A stretch of 64,000 nt of DNA from Schizochytrium sp. TIO01. Its lineage: Eukaryota; Sar; Bigyra; Thraustochytrida; Thraustochytriidae. The notes beneath the pieces are model-generated. The model was not told the DNA's origin, made no database searches, and worked only from the letters and a program-made list of their open reading frames with translations. The stretch spans positions 3,085,048-3,149,047 of the forward strand of contig SMSO01000031.1 of the NCBI GenBank assembly GCA_004764695.1. Direction: 5' to 3'. Position 1 is the first letter of the stretch; each line of letters opens with the position of its first letter. Of the stretch, positions 45,409-57,700 are shown one piece after another. Position numbers and translations under genes: made by a program.

Positions 45409-45436
45409 ATAGGAGGTACTACTAGGTACCTCCTAT
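45409..45436. repeat. Perfect 11-bp inverted repeat (hairpin)
   Basis: ATAGGAGGTAC at 45409-45419 is exactly complementary to GTACCTCCTAT at 45426-45436 with a 6-nt loop. It starts four bases after the stop codon of the acidic ORF. It might act as a 3'-end RNA structure or mark the end of an inserted element. Confidence 0.75.
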
Positions 45437-46207
45437 TAGGTATTTCTTTTTAAAAGTTCTTCTTTGGGATTGAAAAGGAGAGACCTCTTGTAGACGAGGA
45501 GAACTCTGAGGCTTAAAGAAGGATATGACTCGGAAGAGCGCATTTCTCGGGTCTGCGATGAAGAAGATGATTAACAAACAACCAACCTGAAGCAAGTTTG
45601 GAATTATAAAACCTCTGTGGGAGGACCTTCCGATTGCTCGCACTGAAGAAGATAACCTCATCGAAGACCCAGAAAGATATACGTTCTACCTACATACTAG
45701 ATAGATACATGTCTTGGAGGCGGCTACTCTGTCACGTGAGGATTTTCATCGCCTACCCTTAAAGAGCGCCCTTGCCGCGGTTTGCACACAGCACTTTGGT
45801 GCAGGAATTACACTGGGCCAAGCAGTAAGACTAAGTAGGTGAAAGCAGGAGATGGCGTGCAATTTTGACGGGGCGTAACTCCGGAGAATTGTGGCCAGTG
45901 GGCAGGACTGCGCAAGGCCTACTGCTAGGTAGGTACACCGGAGGCCTCAAGAGGATTTCACTGGGCACTTGTAAAAGACGGATCTGCGGCAGGTAGATGG
46001 TTGGTTTATCGGAGCAAAATTGGGCAATTCATTTTAGCTTCAAAAAATGTGAAATTGTCAAGGTCCAAGTATTTGTGTTTCTCTCTAGAGCTCTCTGAGA
46101 TGTGGGACTGCAAACAATGAAGAGGAGGGTATGGAAGCTGTAAGTAGAGGCTGTATACAACAAACATAAATACAAAAAAATCATTTATGTGGGTATAGGG
46201 ATAAGTT
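45437..46207. other. Intergenic region
   Basis: About 770 bases between the acidic ORF and the 3' end of the CAMSAP-like gene, including several GTAGGT/TAGGTA motifs. No gene is supported. Confidence 0.5.
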
Positions 46208-49200
46208 TTACATTCGCTGCGCTTGGGGGAAAAACTTGGGATTGAGAGCTACGGCGTCAGTAGTTCTGGTAATAGACTTGGTAGAAATCCTCAGAAAACG
46301 CTTCTGACCAGTGTTGTATTTATAAAACGAATCAATCATAGAAGCGTCAACTGTCGCCGGCAAGTGCTTCGCACCTTGCAATTTGCGTAGGCTGTTAGTA
46401 TCGCGGTCCACCACGTAGATGCCACGGAATTTAAGCGCCACTTCATTGCGGAATAGAATCACATACTGAGCATTGCGAAATTCTGCAAGCCCACTCGAAG
46501 ATCGGTCCTCTAAACCACGAATGATATTGTCACGGCGCTGGACATGATGAGCACCGGCAAGACAGACATGAGTGATGGCATTCATAATCAGCTTCAAATT
46601 CGACTTGGTGGCAATTTCGATTGTAGGGGCAATCTCAGGAGGAAGTTCACACACACTTGGGGGGTGGGTTCCTCGAGCTGATGTTGCTCCTCCAGTAAAT
46701 ACTGATGTTTCGTCAAGGCTTTGCCGACGATGCTGTTGAAGCGAAGATGGTTGACCCTCTCCCCTTCGCCCCGAAGAGGTATGCGCTGAGTCTAAGCTTG
46801 AGCGACTTGATGCCTTACCCTGGTCCCAAGCCATAGAATGATGTTGAGGTTCCAAATGCCGTGCACTGCCCCACCCTGCTGGGCTGCTTTGTCTCTTTCC
46901 AGACACAGGTACAACACCAGGAGCCGCAGCCCCACTGAGTGTCGAATGGCCACTTCGAGCACTGTACAGAGGAATATCATGCTGAAAAGTTTCACCACCC
47001 TCATGGGTAAAGTTGTGTTTTTCTGTGACTTCTTCATCAGGCGCTTGTCGTAGCGGCACATACTGCTGCTTTTGCTGAGCATTTGCTCGTCGCCGCAGCC
47101 GCTCTTCATTTTCTGCAAACTTTCGGCGTTTCATCTCTTCAAACTTGCGCTGTCGACGCAAGCGTTCTTCTCTGTTTCCAGCATCGTCCAAGGGAATTTC
47201 AATGCTAAACAATTTTTCCTGAGTGGTTGGTGACAGTTGTGCATCATGATCATTATGCTCCACTTCAGCTAGATGCGGCAGATTATTACTGTTATCTATC
47301 GCAGGACTGTCATGATTACCAATACTTGTCTCGGAAGGTTGAAGATCTTTTGGTTTCTGATCTTTTGTTCGACAAGCCCGTGATTTCGATGACGAGCTTG
47401 AAGGAATTGCTTCTTGAATGTCGAAATCCTTTGGGTCTGCAATCCCTTGGCTATTGTGATCACTAGCAAATGTAAACGGGGAATCCATGCATGTTGATGC
47501 TGGTGGAGCAACGGAAAGACTGCCATCTGAGAGATCTGACCACGAGGTATCAAGTTCTTGAGGTTTCGTTTCCGGTACGTCATGGTTCTCGTCTACCTGC
47601 AGCTCTTCAAGTTCTTGCGAAAGACATTGAGCGATGTGTCTTCGGCGCTCTATAATCAAACGATCTTCAACTTTTCTTTCTTGCATGATAGCAACGCGCT
47701 GCATCCTTAAACGCTCAAGAATCTCGTCTCTGCCAACCTGTCCTAAGGCGGGGGCACTCCGACTACTCAGGAACCCTGCTCGTGAAGATTGCCCTTGATC
47801 AGAGTGCCCGCGAGCGCTCTGCACTGACTCAGAGCGCGAAGATCTATCATCCTTTCGTTCTTGGTTATGAACTTGTGAATTAGTTCTTTTGGAGTAGTGT
47901 TGATCAAGTGCTACCTTCCGTTTGGATTCCACCTTTGCTAGCTTCTTTTGTGATGTCTTATTGGTCAACGAAGGAGCACTTTGAGTGTGTTGCGAAGTCC
48001 TCTCAGTTTGTCCAGATGTGACTGTCTTAATAAAAGGCTCATCTGATTGTGAGACTTCAGTTTTTGATAGTTTCTGGGGATCTTGTAATGACTTTTCTGT
48101 TCCAATTGAGTCATCGTCTCCCCCGTGCTGCGCGTGATCCACATTCTCTTGTGAAGAAGACTTATGGCTATCTATCCCTCCTCGGTTGAGTGCATTGTCG
48201 GTGTTGAATTTTCCAGATGATCTGGGTGAAGAAGTTTCAGCATCATGGAGTCCTGGCGTGTCTCTATCGACATGTCCTGTTGAATTACCATAACTGACCG
48301 GATTGTCATTATTATCATGATCACTAGAGCTGGCTGTGCTGTCATGAACATGATTATCCTCTGCTCGAATGCTTTTGTGAACATCCAGGTAGCCATTCGG
48401 GTGATTGTTATCATTCATACGGCCCTCAAAAGGGAGGATACCATGAAACCTTGCGTAGTCACCATCACCAAGCTCTCGCGAGTGATTAAACGATGCATCA
48501 CGAAGTTTACCCTCAAAACCAGTATCACCTTCGTCTAGTGGACTATCAAGCAGAAATGCTCGTCTCCGTGCTTCACGAGTGTCTAAATCTACTTCCGCCT
48601 CAGAATTTTCATCATCACTATCATCGCTTAGAACACTTGAAGCTATAGTAGCATCCAGATTCATCTTTTCTTCCCTTGATGATCTATTAGCCTTATTCTG
48701 GAGAGTGTCGATATCTTCGAGGTCTAACTCAATGTCTTCGTTGTATTCCCTCCGTTTTTCTTCATGATACAGCTTCTGATATGCACCATCTTCCATTTCC
48801 ATAGAATTGTTATCTGTGCGATCTTCAAAGTTAGCAAGCTCGGGATAGTTTCGTTCGCGCTTTTTATTGATATCATTAGCATGAGTAAATTCTTCTTCTT
48901 CTTCTTCTGAGGTTTGATGAAACTTCTCTCTTTGTGTTCGCAATCGTTTCGACTGCTCGTTACGCTCTTTGACTAGACGCTCCCTAAAGCTTGACTCTTC
49001 TTCTTGTCTCCGTTCCAAATCTATCTGTTGTCTTTTGAGTTCTTCTTCGCGCAAAAGACGCCCCTTGCTTAACCCGCTCCTGCTTAAAATGTTCTTTCTC
49101 GAGGCGCTCTTTCTCGAGGCGCTCTTTCTCAAGGCGTTCTTTCTCAAGACGCTCTTGCTCAAGACGCTCTTGCTCAAGACGCTCTTGCTCAAGACGCTCT

Positions 49201-51601
49201 TGCTCAAGACGCTCTTGCTCAAGACGCTCTTGCTCAAGACGCTCTTGCTCAAGACGCTCTTGCTCAAGACGCTCTTGCTCAAGACGCTCTTGCTCAAGAC
49301 GCTCTTGCTCAAGACGCTCCTGCTTAAGACGCTCCTGCTTAAGACGCTCCTGCTTAAGGCGTTCCTTCTCCAGGCGTTCTTTCTCAAGACGCTCTTTCTC
49401 AAGACGCTCTTTCTCAAGACGCTCCTGCTTAAGACGCTCCTGCTTAAGACGCTCCTGCTTAAGACGTTCCTTCTCAAGGCGTTCTTTCTCAAGACGCTCT
49501 TGCTCGAGACGCTCTTGCTCAAGACGCTCTTGCTCGAGACGCTCTTTCTCAAGACGCTCTTGCTCAAGACGCTCTTGCTCAAGGCGTTCTTGCTCAAGAC
49601 GTTCTTGCTCAAGACGTTTTTGCTCAAGGCGCTCCTTCTCAAGGCGCTTTTGTTCAAGTCGCTCTTGCTCAAGACGCTCTTGCTCGAGACGTTCTTGCTC
49701 AAGACGTTCTTGCTCAAGGCGCTCCTTCTCAAGGCGTTTTTGTTCAAGTCGCTCTTGCTCAAGACGCTCTTGCTCAAGACGCTCTTGCTCAAGACGTTCT
49801 TGCTCAAGTCGCTCTTGCTCAAGACGCTCTTGCTCAAGACGTTCTTTCTCAAGACGCTCTTGCTCAAGACGTTCTTTCTCAAGACGCTCTTGCTCGAGAC
49901 GTTTTTGCTCAAGGCGCTTTTGCTCAAGGCGCTCTTGTTCAAGTTGCAGTTGCTCACGGCGCTTTTGTTCAAGACGCTTTTGATCAAGACGCTCCTGTAC
50001 AAGACGCTCCTGTTCAAGACGCTCCTTCTCAAGTCGATCTTTCTCAAGACGATCTTGCTGCTCCGAGTTGCTGTTAAATTTTGCGGCATCCTCCTGGATG
50101 TGGTTTCTGGATTCCTTTTCGACAGGATGTCGTTCGTGAGATAGTTGGTCTCTTTGTTGTGCCAATTTTCTTGCTCGCTCTTTGTATCTTTGCTCCAATG
50201 CTTTGTGTTGTAACTTCATCTCTGGATCCTCATGTACCCGAGGGCTAAGTAAACTTCCCAGTTCTGCTTTGTTGCGTTCCCCGGCAGTGGTTCTTTTCAT
50301 TTTTTGAAGATTTTGGTTTTGAGTGTAAGGTCCCTCCTCACTCGTAAATTGACTCAAGTAACCATTTACATCATCAGATATTGGAGGGCCTCTCCCTACC
50401 AATTCAGGGCTAATAGATTTACCTTGTGCATTATCAAACTGAGCCCGACGTTCGGCTGCTTGAGCCCGTCTTATCCTAGCAGCAATTCGCTCCTCTCGAG
50501 CTTTTCGGGCTGCTAACATAGCATCAGAAGGTCCTTCTGCACCTCCTTGTTCCCGGAGAGCTTCTCGCTCAGAACGCAGTGAAGGCTGAGGAGGGACAGG
50601 AGAACTTGGAGCTGGTAGCTTTTCTTCGTCCTTTTGATTACGCAAATTTGCACTACGGCGTTTTAAAATGAAACCCATGGCGAATGATTCATTATCCTCA
50701 TTCATACCCTCCCGTAATCGTTGCGATATGTGTGCAGAAAGAGCTCGAACGCTTGAGAAGCGAGTAACTCCATGCCTGCCGTCATCTAACAGAAATGGCT
50801 CGAAAGCAATAGCCTTACGCGTTTTTGGATGATCCGAGGGTAAGTAAACAAGCACTGCATGTGAAGAACTTGTAAACAGCACAGTCACAGGTAACAATTT
50901 TTGGTACCTGGTGCCTGTAAACCGGTACAGGGTTTCTAATACTGCTTCTTCATTCTGAAATTTGCATTAAGAATAGTATGAATAACCATCGTGCATAGTT
51001 AGAACGACGAGTGTTGCATAATCTGATGGCATGTGAATTATGAACTTACGTTACAGAGTCGATCACGCACCAAACGCATTGATCTAGATTTCTCAGGGCT
51101 TGACGATTCAAGATAGTAATCTACTGCAGTCTGAGAACCAAGGAGTGGAAGTTCTTCCAGATTCAAGGCGAGATCTTGCAAAGTCTGAAATACAGGAATA
51201 GATACAAGGTTAGTCAACATGAGGAAACCAATTTCTTTTGTTGCAAAGTCATTCGTGTTCTTCCAAGTACTTACTTTTGCATGAAGAACTCCTTTACCAC
51301 CTAAAATAATAGACGCAGCTTCACAGCACAGGAGGGACTCTTCAGTCGCACTCTCAGTGTGATTTTGTGCCTCCTGAAAATCCAAAGATAATTTTCCATT
51401 CTTCAGGTTCTGCTTTGTCCTCTCGACTTCGTTGCTAACCAGATTTTCTGATTCATCCAGATCAAACATTGGGCTTTCAAGAGTGCGCTTAGATTGATGC
51501 CCGGATGATGTTTCCTTTAACCAGGAAGCTTGTCTTGGCTTGGGTCTAACAGAGTCTTTGGACTGCTCCAGTGCAGACAGAGATAGGCGTTCATCCTCCA
51601 T
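46208..51601 (-). CDS. CAMSAP/Patronin-like microtubule minus-end protein with CKK domain and giant coiled coil
   Basis: Exons are 51601-51275, 51184-51050 and 50954-46208; introns of 90 and 95 nt have GTAAGT donors and TTTCAG acceptors. The last roughly 140 residues form a CKK domain: [36 protein letters not shown] and [14 protein letters not shown] match the fold that binds microtubule minus ends in CAMSAP, Patronin and Nezha. The middle is Ser/Asp/Asn-rich and disordered with Glu-rich coiled-coil segments. Between about 49080 and 50060 the gene is a 15-bp minisatellite encoding about 65 copies of [10 protein letters not shown], a single long charged helix. At 49061-49064 a run of four C (G on the coding strand) shifts the frame; with three, the coding would run on into the [12 protein letters not shown] segment. 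No calponin-homology domain is visible at the N-terminus. ATG at 51601 is the first in frame after a stop, though an upstream exon is possible. Confidence 0.85.
49080..50060 (-). repeat. Coding 15-bp minisatellite (about 65 units)
   Basis: Tandem units close to CTTGAGCAAGAGCGT (coding strand) encode the pentapeptide LEQER or LEKER. Variant units (GAGAAAGAACGC, AAGCAGGAGCGT) are grouped in blocks, for example three LKQER in a row followed by several LEKER and repeated twice, which points to segmental duplication inside the array. Synonymous differences between units are few, so expansion or homogenisation is recent. Confidence 0.93.
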
Positions 51602-54600
51602 TATAATTACAAGGTACGAGTAAATTGATTGATTCTGAAGTTCTGCAAAGCCCCTGTAAGCTTCTCGTTCTAGCTTGTGACCTGTTGAATGTTCCTGCAA
51701 GCTCGTGTGCCAGCAGGATTCACCTTGTACTGAGAGATCTTGCGTCTAAACAACAGCACCAAAGTCACAAACTGACAGAGTTTGCAACGTTGCCACCCCA
51801 GGGCCAAGGGTCGTTCAAGCTCCGAACACCTTTGCCTGGCAGATCCTGCCCTTCTGCAGGGGTTAGGATCCTCTCCGTTGGAGTACTTGTGCTGATGAGT
51901 ACCCGAGATGTCTATAGTATATCTAGCAGCCTAGCTACTAGTTCTCCAACTTGTGCTGCACATCCCATTTTCACTTGCAACAGAAAAAACAAAACCAAAA
52001 AACTGGTAAAAAAAAAAAACAGTAAAAATAAATTTTGAAAATGATCAAACTTAATTTAATTTTATTTTGATATTAAAAATTTTCCGGTGAGCCGTTGCGG
52101 ACATGTCAGCGAGCGCTGTAAGCTCGCTGGAGTGTCGCTCGAATTGGATGGCTGTGCAAGTGAGCACCACGCAATCCCAATTCTAGGTTTCCTACACTTC
52201 CTACCAAAATGAGGCGAGTGGAGACGAAGGCTGCAGGCTGCAGCAAAAACTTGATGATGGCAGCAAATCCCAAACCAATGGCCTCCATTGGCAAACCAGA
52301 AAACATGCATGCTGGTCCGCTTCCGCAGACCGGCTGAGCTGAGCTCATGAGTATTCCTACGCAAGGCATAAAGCCTTGACTTATGGCATCTCATTCAGGC
52401 CGAGCTATTCTGGGGAAATATATTGTCCCTTGCCCTTGAGCACCTTTGTGCTTGCTGTGATGATTGTAAGTGAATTCTGATAAATATTGACTGTAGATGT
52501 CTCGGTTAGAGGAAGGGGTGAAACGGGTCAGACGAGGCAAGGTCCAGAAAATAAGAGTCGGATAAGGTGAGGATGGAGATCCTGCCTTTTCAATATTAAA
52601 CCAGTAAACACCCATTGAGCACTGGAGCCTACGGGCTTTGAGAGCACTGTCTCAAGATACGCTGGGATATAAACTCTTGCCTCGACTGGCCTGACACGCA
52701 AAGGCCTACTCGCGCCTTGTGTCACTAATAGTTGTGGTAAATTCCAAAAATGTTTCATGCTGCGTTATTGCAGCCTGGTACAAGGGTTTCCGCATATTCC
52801 AATCTAAGTACCATGCATGGTGTGTAAAGGATCGCAATTGATGATAAAAAGTTATCTGTCAATCCCCTGAAAGCAGATATGTTGATAACATAACCTATCC
52901 TCTAAGAAGTTCTGATGCAACTTTTATAGCCTGCATATATTACCATTTGTGAACTAGTTTTGCGAATGCTAATATGAAAGATTGTTTATTAGCGTGGAGA
53001 AGAGATGACTGGTGATGGAAAATAGTTGGGTGGGTGTTTCTCATTCTTCTTTGGTTCGAATCCAAAATACTAACTTCTGCGCATCACTTATGTTATTTTA
53101 ACTACAGATAGTCTAGGTACAATTGAACTGGGCAGATACACTTTAGGTGCTGGATGTGCTCTGATTGGTATTATAAACCTGCACCTTGTACCATGCAAGC
53201 ACTCTGTTCAGGAGGTACTCGAAGCTTCTACTTGATACCTATTTTACAACAGCATAGTGTTGTTATCTTGATAGCACTGGTGCATAACCAAGAGTGCATA
53301 TCCCCAGGTATAAGCACTTAGGAAGCTCTCCTCTCCTTCTCAAGTTCTGCCTTCTTCTGAGAATGAGATGGGATGAGACTTTGCCTGGGGCGGGGCCGGA
53401 GGGCTTTCGAAAATTCTGTTTTCTATTTTCTTTATTATGTTCCATATCATAGAACCGGGAGGAACTTGATTGTTCTTGTCACTAGTATATTAGAAGTTCT
53501 GTATGCTGACAACCCTTAGAAATACTTGTTTTCAACTTCCTTGTGCTATGTTCTATATCATAGAACCGAGAGGAATTTGCTCGTTCTTGTCGCTGTTACA
53601 TCACAAGTGCTGTGTATTGATTGCTCTTGAAAAAAATTTCGACTTCTCTTATGCCATATTACATATCACAGAACCGAGAGGAACTGTGCTCTTCTCATTT
53701 GATACCATGAGCATATATATATGGCTTGACTTCAGTTTTTGCCTCCGAGTCGAAGTGTTTTTAAATGAAGGCTTGAAAACATACCTACGAATCAACTCAT
53801 GGACTCCGTACTTGATAAAAGATGAAAGCTTCCCTGGTTATTTTAAAGGATAAGGTTTCTTTGGTGATGTCTTCAAGATGAAGCCATGGTTGCTACTCTA
53901 AGAAGCACTTCTCATCTTTTCCTTGTTTTAGACTTATCAAGTTTCCAGTTGCATCGTAGGTCCTTGTCTCGATGAATCACTACATTGCAATCTTTCTGAT
54001 TAGGTTATTCTGCGACTGTCTCTTCCACGACAGGATTAGAACTACTAAAACAAATGTACTGATGTATTAAAAAACAGAAAAAGTTCTGATATTGAGGCTT
54101 TCCCTCGGATGTTCGTTCACATGCGATGTTGAACCAATCGTGACTGTCTGATACAGAAAATTATGCATGTGAAGGAGCTTTGAAAACCACGTCGCGTCCG
54201 CGTACCAGGTTGCCTTCGAATGGATGATCATAACAAGGTGAAGGGTTGGTGCGACTGGAAAGAAAGAAAAGGATCGACTTGCTACTTTTACGTCAGCGAG
54301 ATTTTGACCAGAACCTACCAAAACCTTTCTGTTGTCAATTATCTAGAAGGTGTAAACACTTGCACATCGCATTTCAGGAACGGTGATCTTTGAAGATGAT
54401 TTCGGTTCTGTATCAAGAAAGAAATAAACAGACGAAGTAAGGCAACTAGAAGAATATAATTATTGTCGCTCCAATGCTGTAAATTCGGTTAAACGGAAAA
54501 AAAATTAGCGTCTATCTAATGTGGCTGTCTATAGCAATGTAAACTCCTTCTTGAAGGGGAGGTCTTGTATGCCCCTAAGCTTTCATTTGGACTTGAGGCG

Positions 54601-54771
54601 TCAGTGATGCGCTCTATGAGGAAGTGCGTACAGTACTCGCTTTTATCTGGGAAAACGTATGGTGCAGTCCGCGTCTTATGTAACTACGTGCTGAAATGGC
54701 TAGTCTCAGAGTAATACCATTGTGAAAACAAAATTTTAGATGTAGATAGATCTTTAAATGCAATTAGATAT
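51602..54771. other. Intergenic region between CAMSAP-like and CAND1 genes
   Basis: This 3.2 kb region lacks a convincing gene. It contains a three-copy tandem repeat at 53419-53700 (listed) and a T-arm-like TTTGG-TTCGAAT-CCAAA at 53050-53066 without a supporting tRNA cloverleaf. Most of the rest is AT-rich. Confidence 0.5.
53419..53700. repeat. Three-copy tandem repeat of about 110 bp
   Basis: Diverged copies have cores starting at 53437, 53548 and 53656. Each core reads close to ATRTTCYATATCATAGAACC followed by GRGAGGAAYT. Spacings are 111 and 108 bases, both multiples of three. The last two copies stay open in one plus-strand frame (repeated motif IIEPRG / ITEPRG), while copy 1 has a stop soon after the motif. 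It may be a decayed coding repeat or a non-coding repeat element. Confidence 0.75.
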
Positions 54772-57700
54772 TTATTGTGAGTTTGACTTGGAAGCCTGAG
54801 AAGCCATGCTCAGGTTATCAGCCTCGATCATTGCACGTGTCGACTCTTTCTCAAGCACCATAGATACAAGGTCTGTGATGCGTCGGTCCTGCTGTGATTC
54901 TGGGACTGCGGCAATTGCATCGAGAGCACGGAGCGCCGAACGAATGTCGTTGTTTGCATGGTTCATCACTGAGCCTTGCGCCTCCTTCACAGTCTTGTTC
55001 AATGTCTGGGCCAATGGCTCCAACACAGTGTTGATTTCGCTCAAGAGGATGTGTGGAGAACGTTGAGCGATCTGAATAAGAATTTGGTGGCAAAGCATTT
55101 GAACTTCATCGACGTCAGCAAGACCCTTGGCGAGGTGAGGAAGGAGATCAACAATCGGAACCGTTTCAGGGATCGTATCGAGCATTGTGAGAATGCATGA
55201 AAATGACGCTTTGCGTAGGGGTAAACCATCATCCACGACGTGCTTGAAGGGTCCAAGGTCAACAGTGCGCTTCAGTGTAGGGTCAACACGCATGTCTTTG
55301 AAAAGCGAGGGAACGATTTGCTCTCTGGCAACATCATGGATAACTGCAGTGCGGTGATGAGCAAGTGACGTGAATGCAACAATTGATGAACGGCGGACAT
55401 TGAGGTCCTCATCGTTGAGAAGAGTTACAAAGATACTGATATGCTCACGCAATGCTTGGACCGGCTGGTCACTGCTACTGGCAAACTTGAGAGACATTAC
55501 CAAGGTGCAACGTGCCATCGGCTCGCCAGATGCACCTTCTACTGCCTTGGCCAAGTAAGGAACAATTTGGTCGGGCTTGAGGATGGCAAGCTTACCAAAA
55601 CATTCCGCAACCATGTTACGCACACCCTCCTCAGTGCTTCTGCAGTGGCGCTCTAATACAGGGACAATTTCATCCACAGGGAGAGCCGTTCCGGATGCAG
55701 CCTTGGACATGTTGTGCTTAACAATGACCTCCCGAAGGGAGCTTAGCAAAAGGTATTGTTGAGCCTCCTCTGTACGTTCACGTAGAGCCTTCATGAGAAG
55801 AGGTAGATAAGAAGGCATATTACCCAGCGTCAGGTTACCTAGAGCCGTAGCAGATGCTGACTTGACCTCTTCGGAGCAGGCCTTGCTATCAAGACAAGCG
55901 AGCACCGTAGAGTAAGCCTCATCGGAAATAGAAGCCAAATCAATGTCACGACCAATCTCTCCAAGGGAAAGGAGAGCAAGGTTAATTGACGTCGAGGCAA
56001 TATCGTCAGCTCCCGCAGCCACACCATTCTTAATATCAGCAATGATCTGGTTTACAGTAGCATCACAACGGGATTGATCTGGAGTTGAAGTACAAATTAC
56101 GCCAATCGCACGTGACAACGACGAGACGGCGTTTTTCGACAATTTTCCTGTTGATTCGTCCTTGGACGGTTGAATAACCATAGCAAGGACCTCATCAAAA
56201 CCGAGAGGAGCGATCTGCAACTTCATTAGCAAACGCAAAAGTTCAAGAACGGCTTCAAGAGTTGATCCGCCAGTCTGAAGCAGGGATGAAGTCATAAGGC
56301 TGATGCAACGCGGGAGAATGGTCGCTGCAGTCATGCTCACAACCTCTTGTTTGTCAGGTGCATATTCTAGAGTGGTAATACACAGAGAGATGGCCATCTG
56401 GCTGAGGTAGAGGTCGCGATCGTCAATGAGCCTTGCTGCATTTTCAAGTTCATCCTTGTAGAGCGTGGAAGAGATGCAGCTCGAGCTAGATCTAATGAGT
56501 TCACAAAGTGTAGAGAGCGTGTTTTGCTTGAGAGTGCGGCTCTGCTGACGCAAGAACTGCACCAAATCGTTGACCAGGCTCTCCACAATAGGACTAATGT
56601 CAAGGCATAAAGGTGAAGACGCGATCTCTTCGATGCATTTGAGAGCAGGAAGGCGGGTAATTTCGTTGCGCAAACGCTCCTGCAGAAGCTCAAGTACCAT
56701 AGCAAGCTGGTCCTTAAGCATGTCACCACAGCGAGAGAAAAGAGCACCAATGGCCAAGATGGCACATTCCTTGATCTCCTGATCGACGTGGTGAGTTTGA
56801 AGGCGAGGCAGTACTGCATCATAGCAGGGCCGCACAAACTCTGAACAATCAAAGTCAGCAGCGGAGGAGTCTGTCATAGCAACATCATCAGCGGCTCCGC
56901 TTGACTTGACTTGCGGCCGGAAGACTGAGACCATATCAGCAATCACACGAAGTGATTCTGCAGCAATCTTGTACCATTCGGCACCAGCACAGGTAAGGAT
57001 AGGGCCGTACAGAGTCTTGAGATGCGGTTGGATACAGGAGGCGTTATGGGTCTCGAAAATTTTCCCAATAAATTGCAAGCATGCAAAGATAAGTGAGGAG
57101 TCTCGGTCAAGGCGCAGAGATTCCAGCAAGAGCGGGACCAGTACACCAATGTGGTTTTCAAGTCCACCTCCAAGCAGAATCACCAGTTCTTGCAAGAGCT
57201 CGAAGATGCTTGTGCGCGTCTTCTCTGCCTTTTTCTCTTTGAGGATCTTAGTTGTAACCTTGATGATCTTGTCCACATCTTGTCCAATGTGTACCCGAAC
57301 CTCGCTGTTCGAGCGAGCAAACTCTTGAGCTACAGCGCTATTGGATGACTTGTTGCCTTTTGTTGTGATGGTAGCTCCACCACGGACAGTGCGTAGGAGA
57401 GCTGTGTAGCAATTGACCAGATCCAGACGGACATTGTCATCGCGTTCCTTGAAACAGGAGAGGATCAGATCTCCGCACTTGTTGTAAATATCGCCAAGGA
57501 TGTCGGGACGGGACACGATAATAGCACGAACGACTTTAACAGAGGCGCGACGAACCTTCCAGCTAGTATCATCCTCATCAGAATATTCATCATCATCATA
57601 CTCCTCATAATCCTCGTCTTCTCCATCATACATATCTTCGCCATCTGCATCATCCTGATCTTCGCTATAATGATAGTTTGGGTCATAACGCAAGAAGGCC

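Noticed and set aside
49065-50089. Ser/Lys/Val/Leu-rich N-terminal part of the 46208-50089 frame
   Set aside because: This part is the minisatellite read out of frame; the true frame in the array is the RLEQE reading, joined to the downstream frame across the C4 run at 49061-49064.
48969-50144. 391-codon plus-strand frame rich in LLLKT repeats
   Set aside because: It is the antisense reading of the 15-bp minisatellite in the CAMSAP-like gene.
51602-51700. Upstream extension of the CAMSAP-like N-terminus
   Set aside because: The frame stays open upstream of the ATG at 51601 but lacks another ATG before an in-frame stop near 51750; an upstream exon is possible but unproven.
53050-53066. tRNA-like T-arm TTTGG-TTCGAAT-CCAAA
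   Set aside because: The arm is perfect, but upstream sequence does not give a good D-arm or anticodon stem, and the acceptor pairing near TTAGCGT has a mismatch. Best taken as chance or a degenerate remnant.
53419-53700. CRISPR-like array
   Set aside because: Only three diverged copies with long unequal spacers in a eukaryotic genome; no cas genes.
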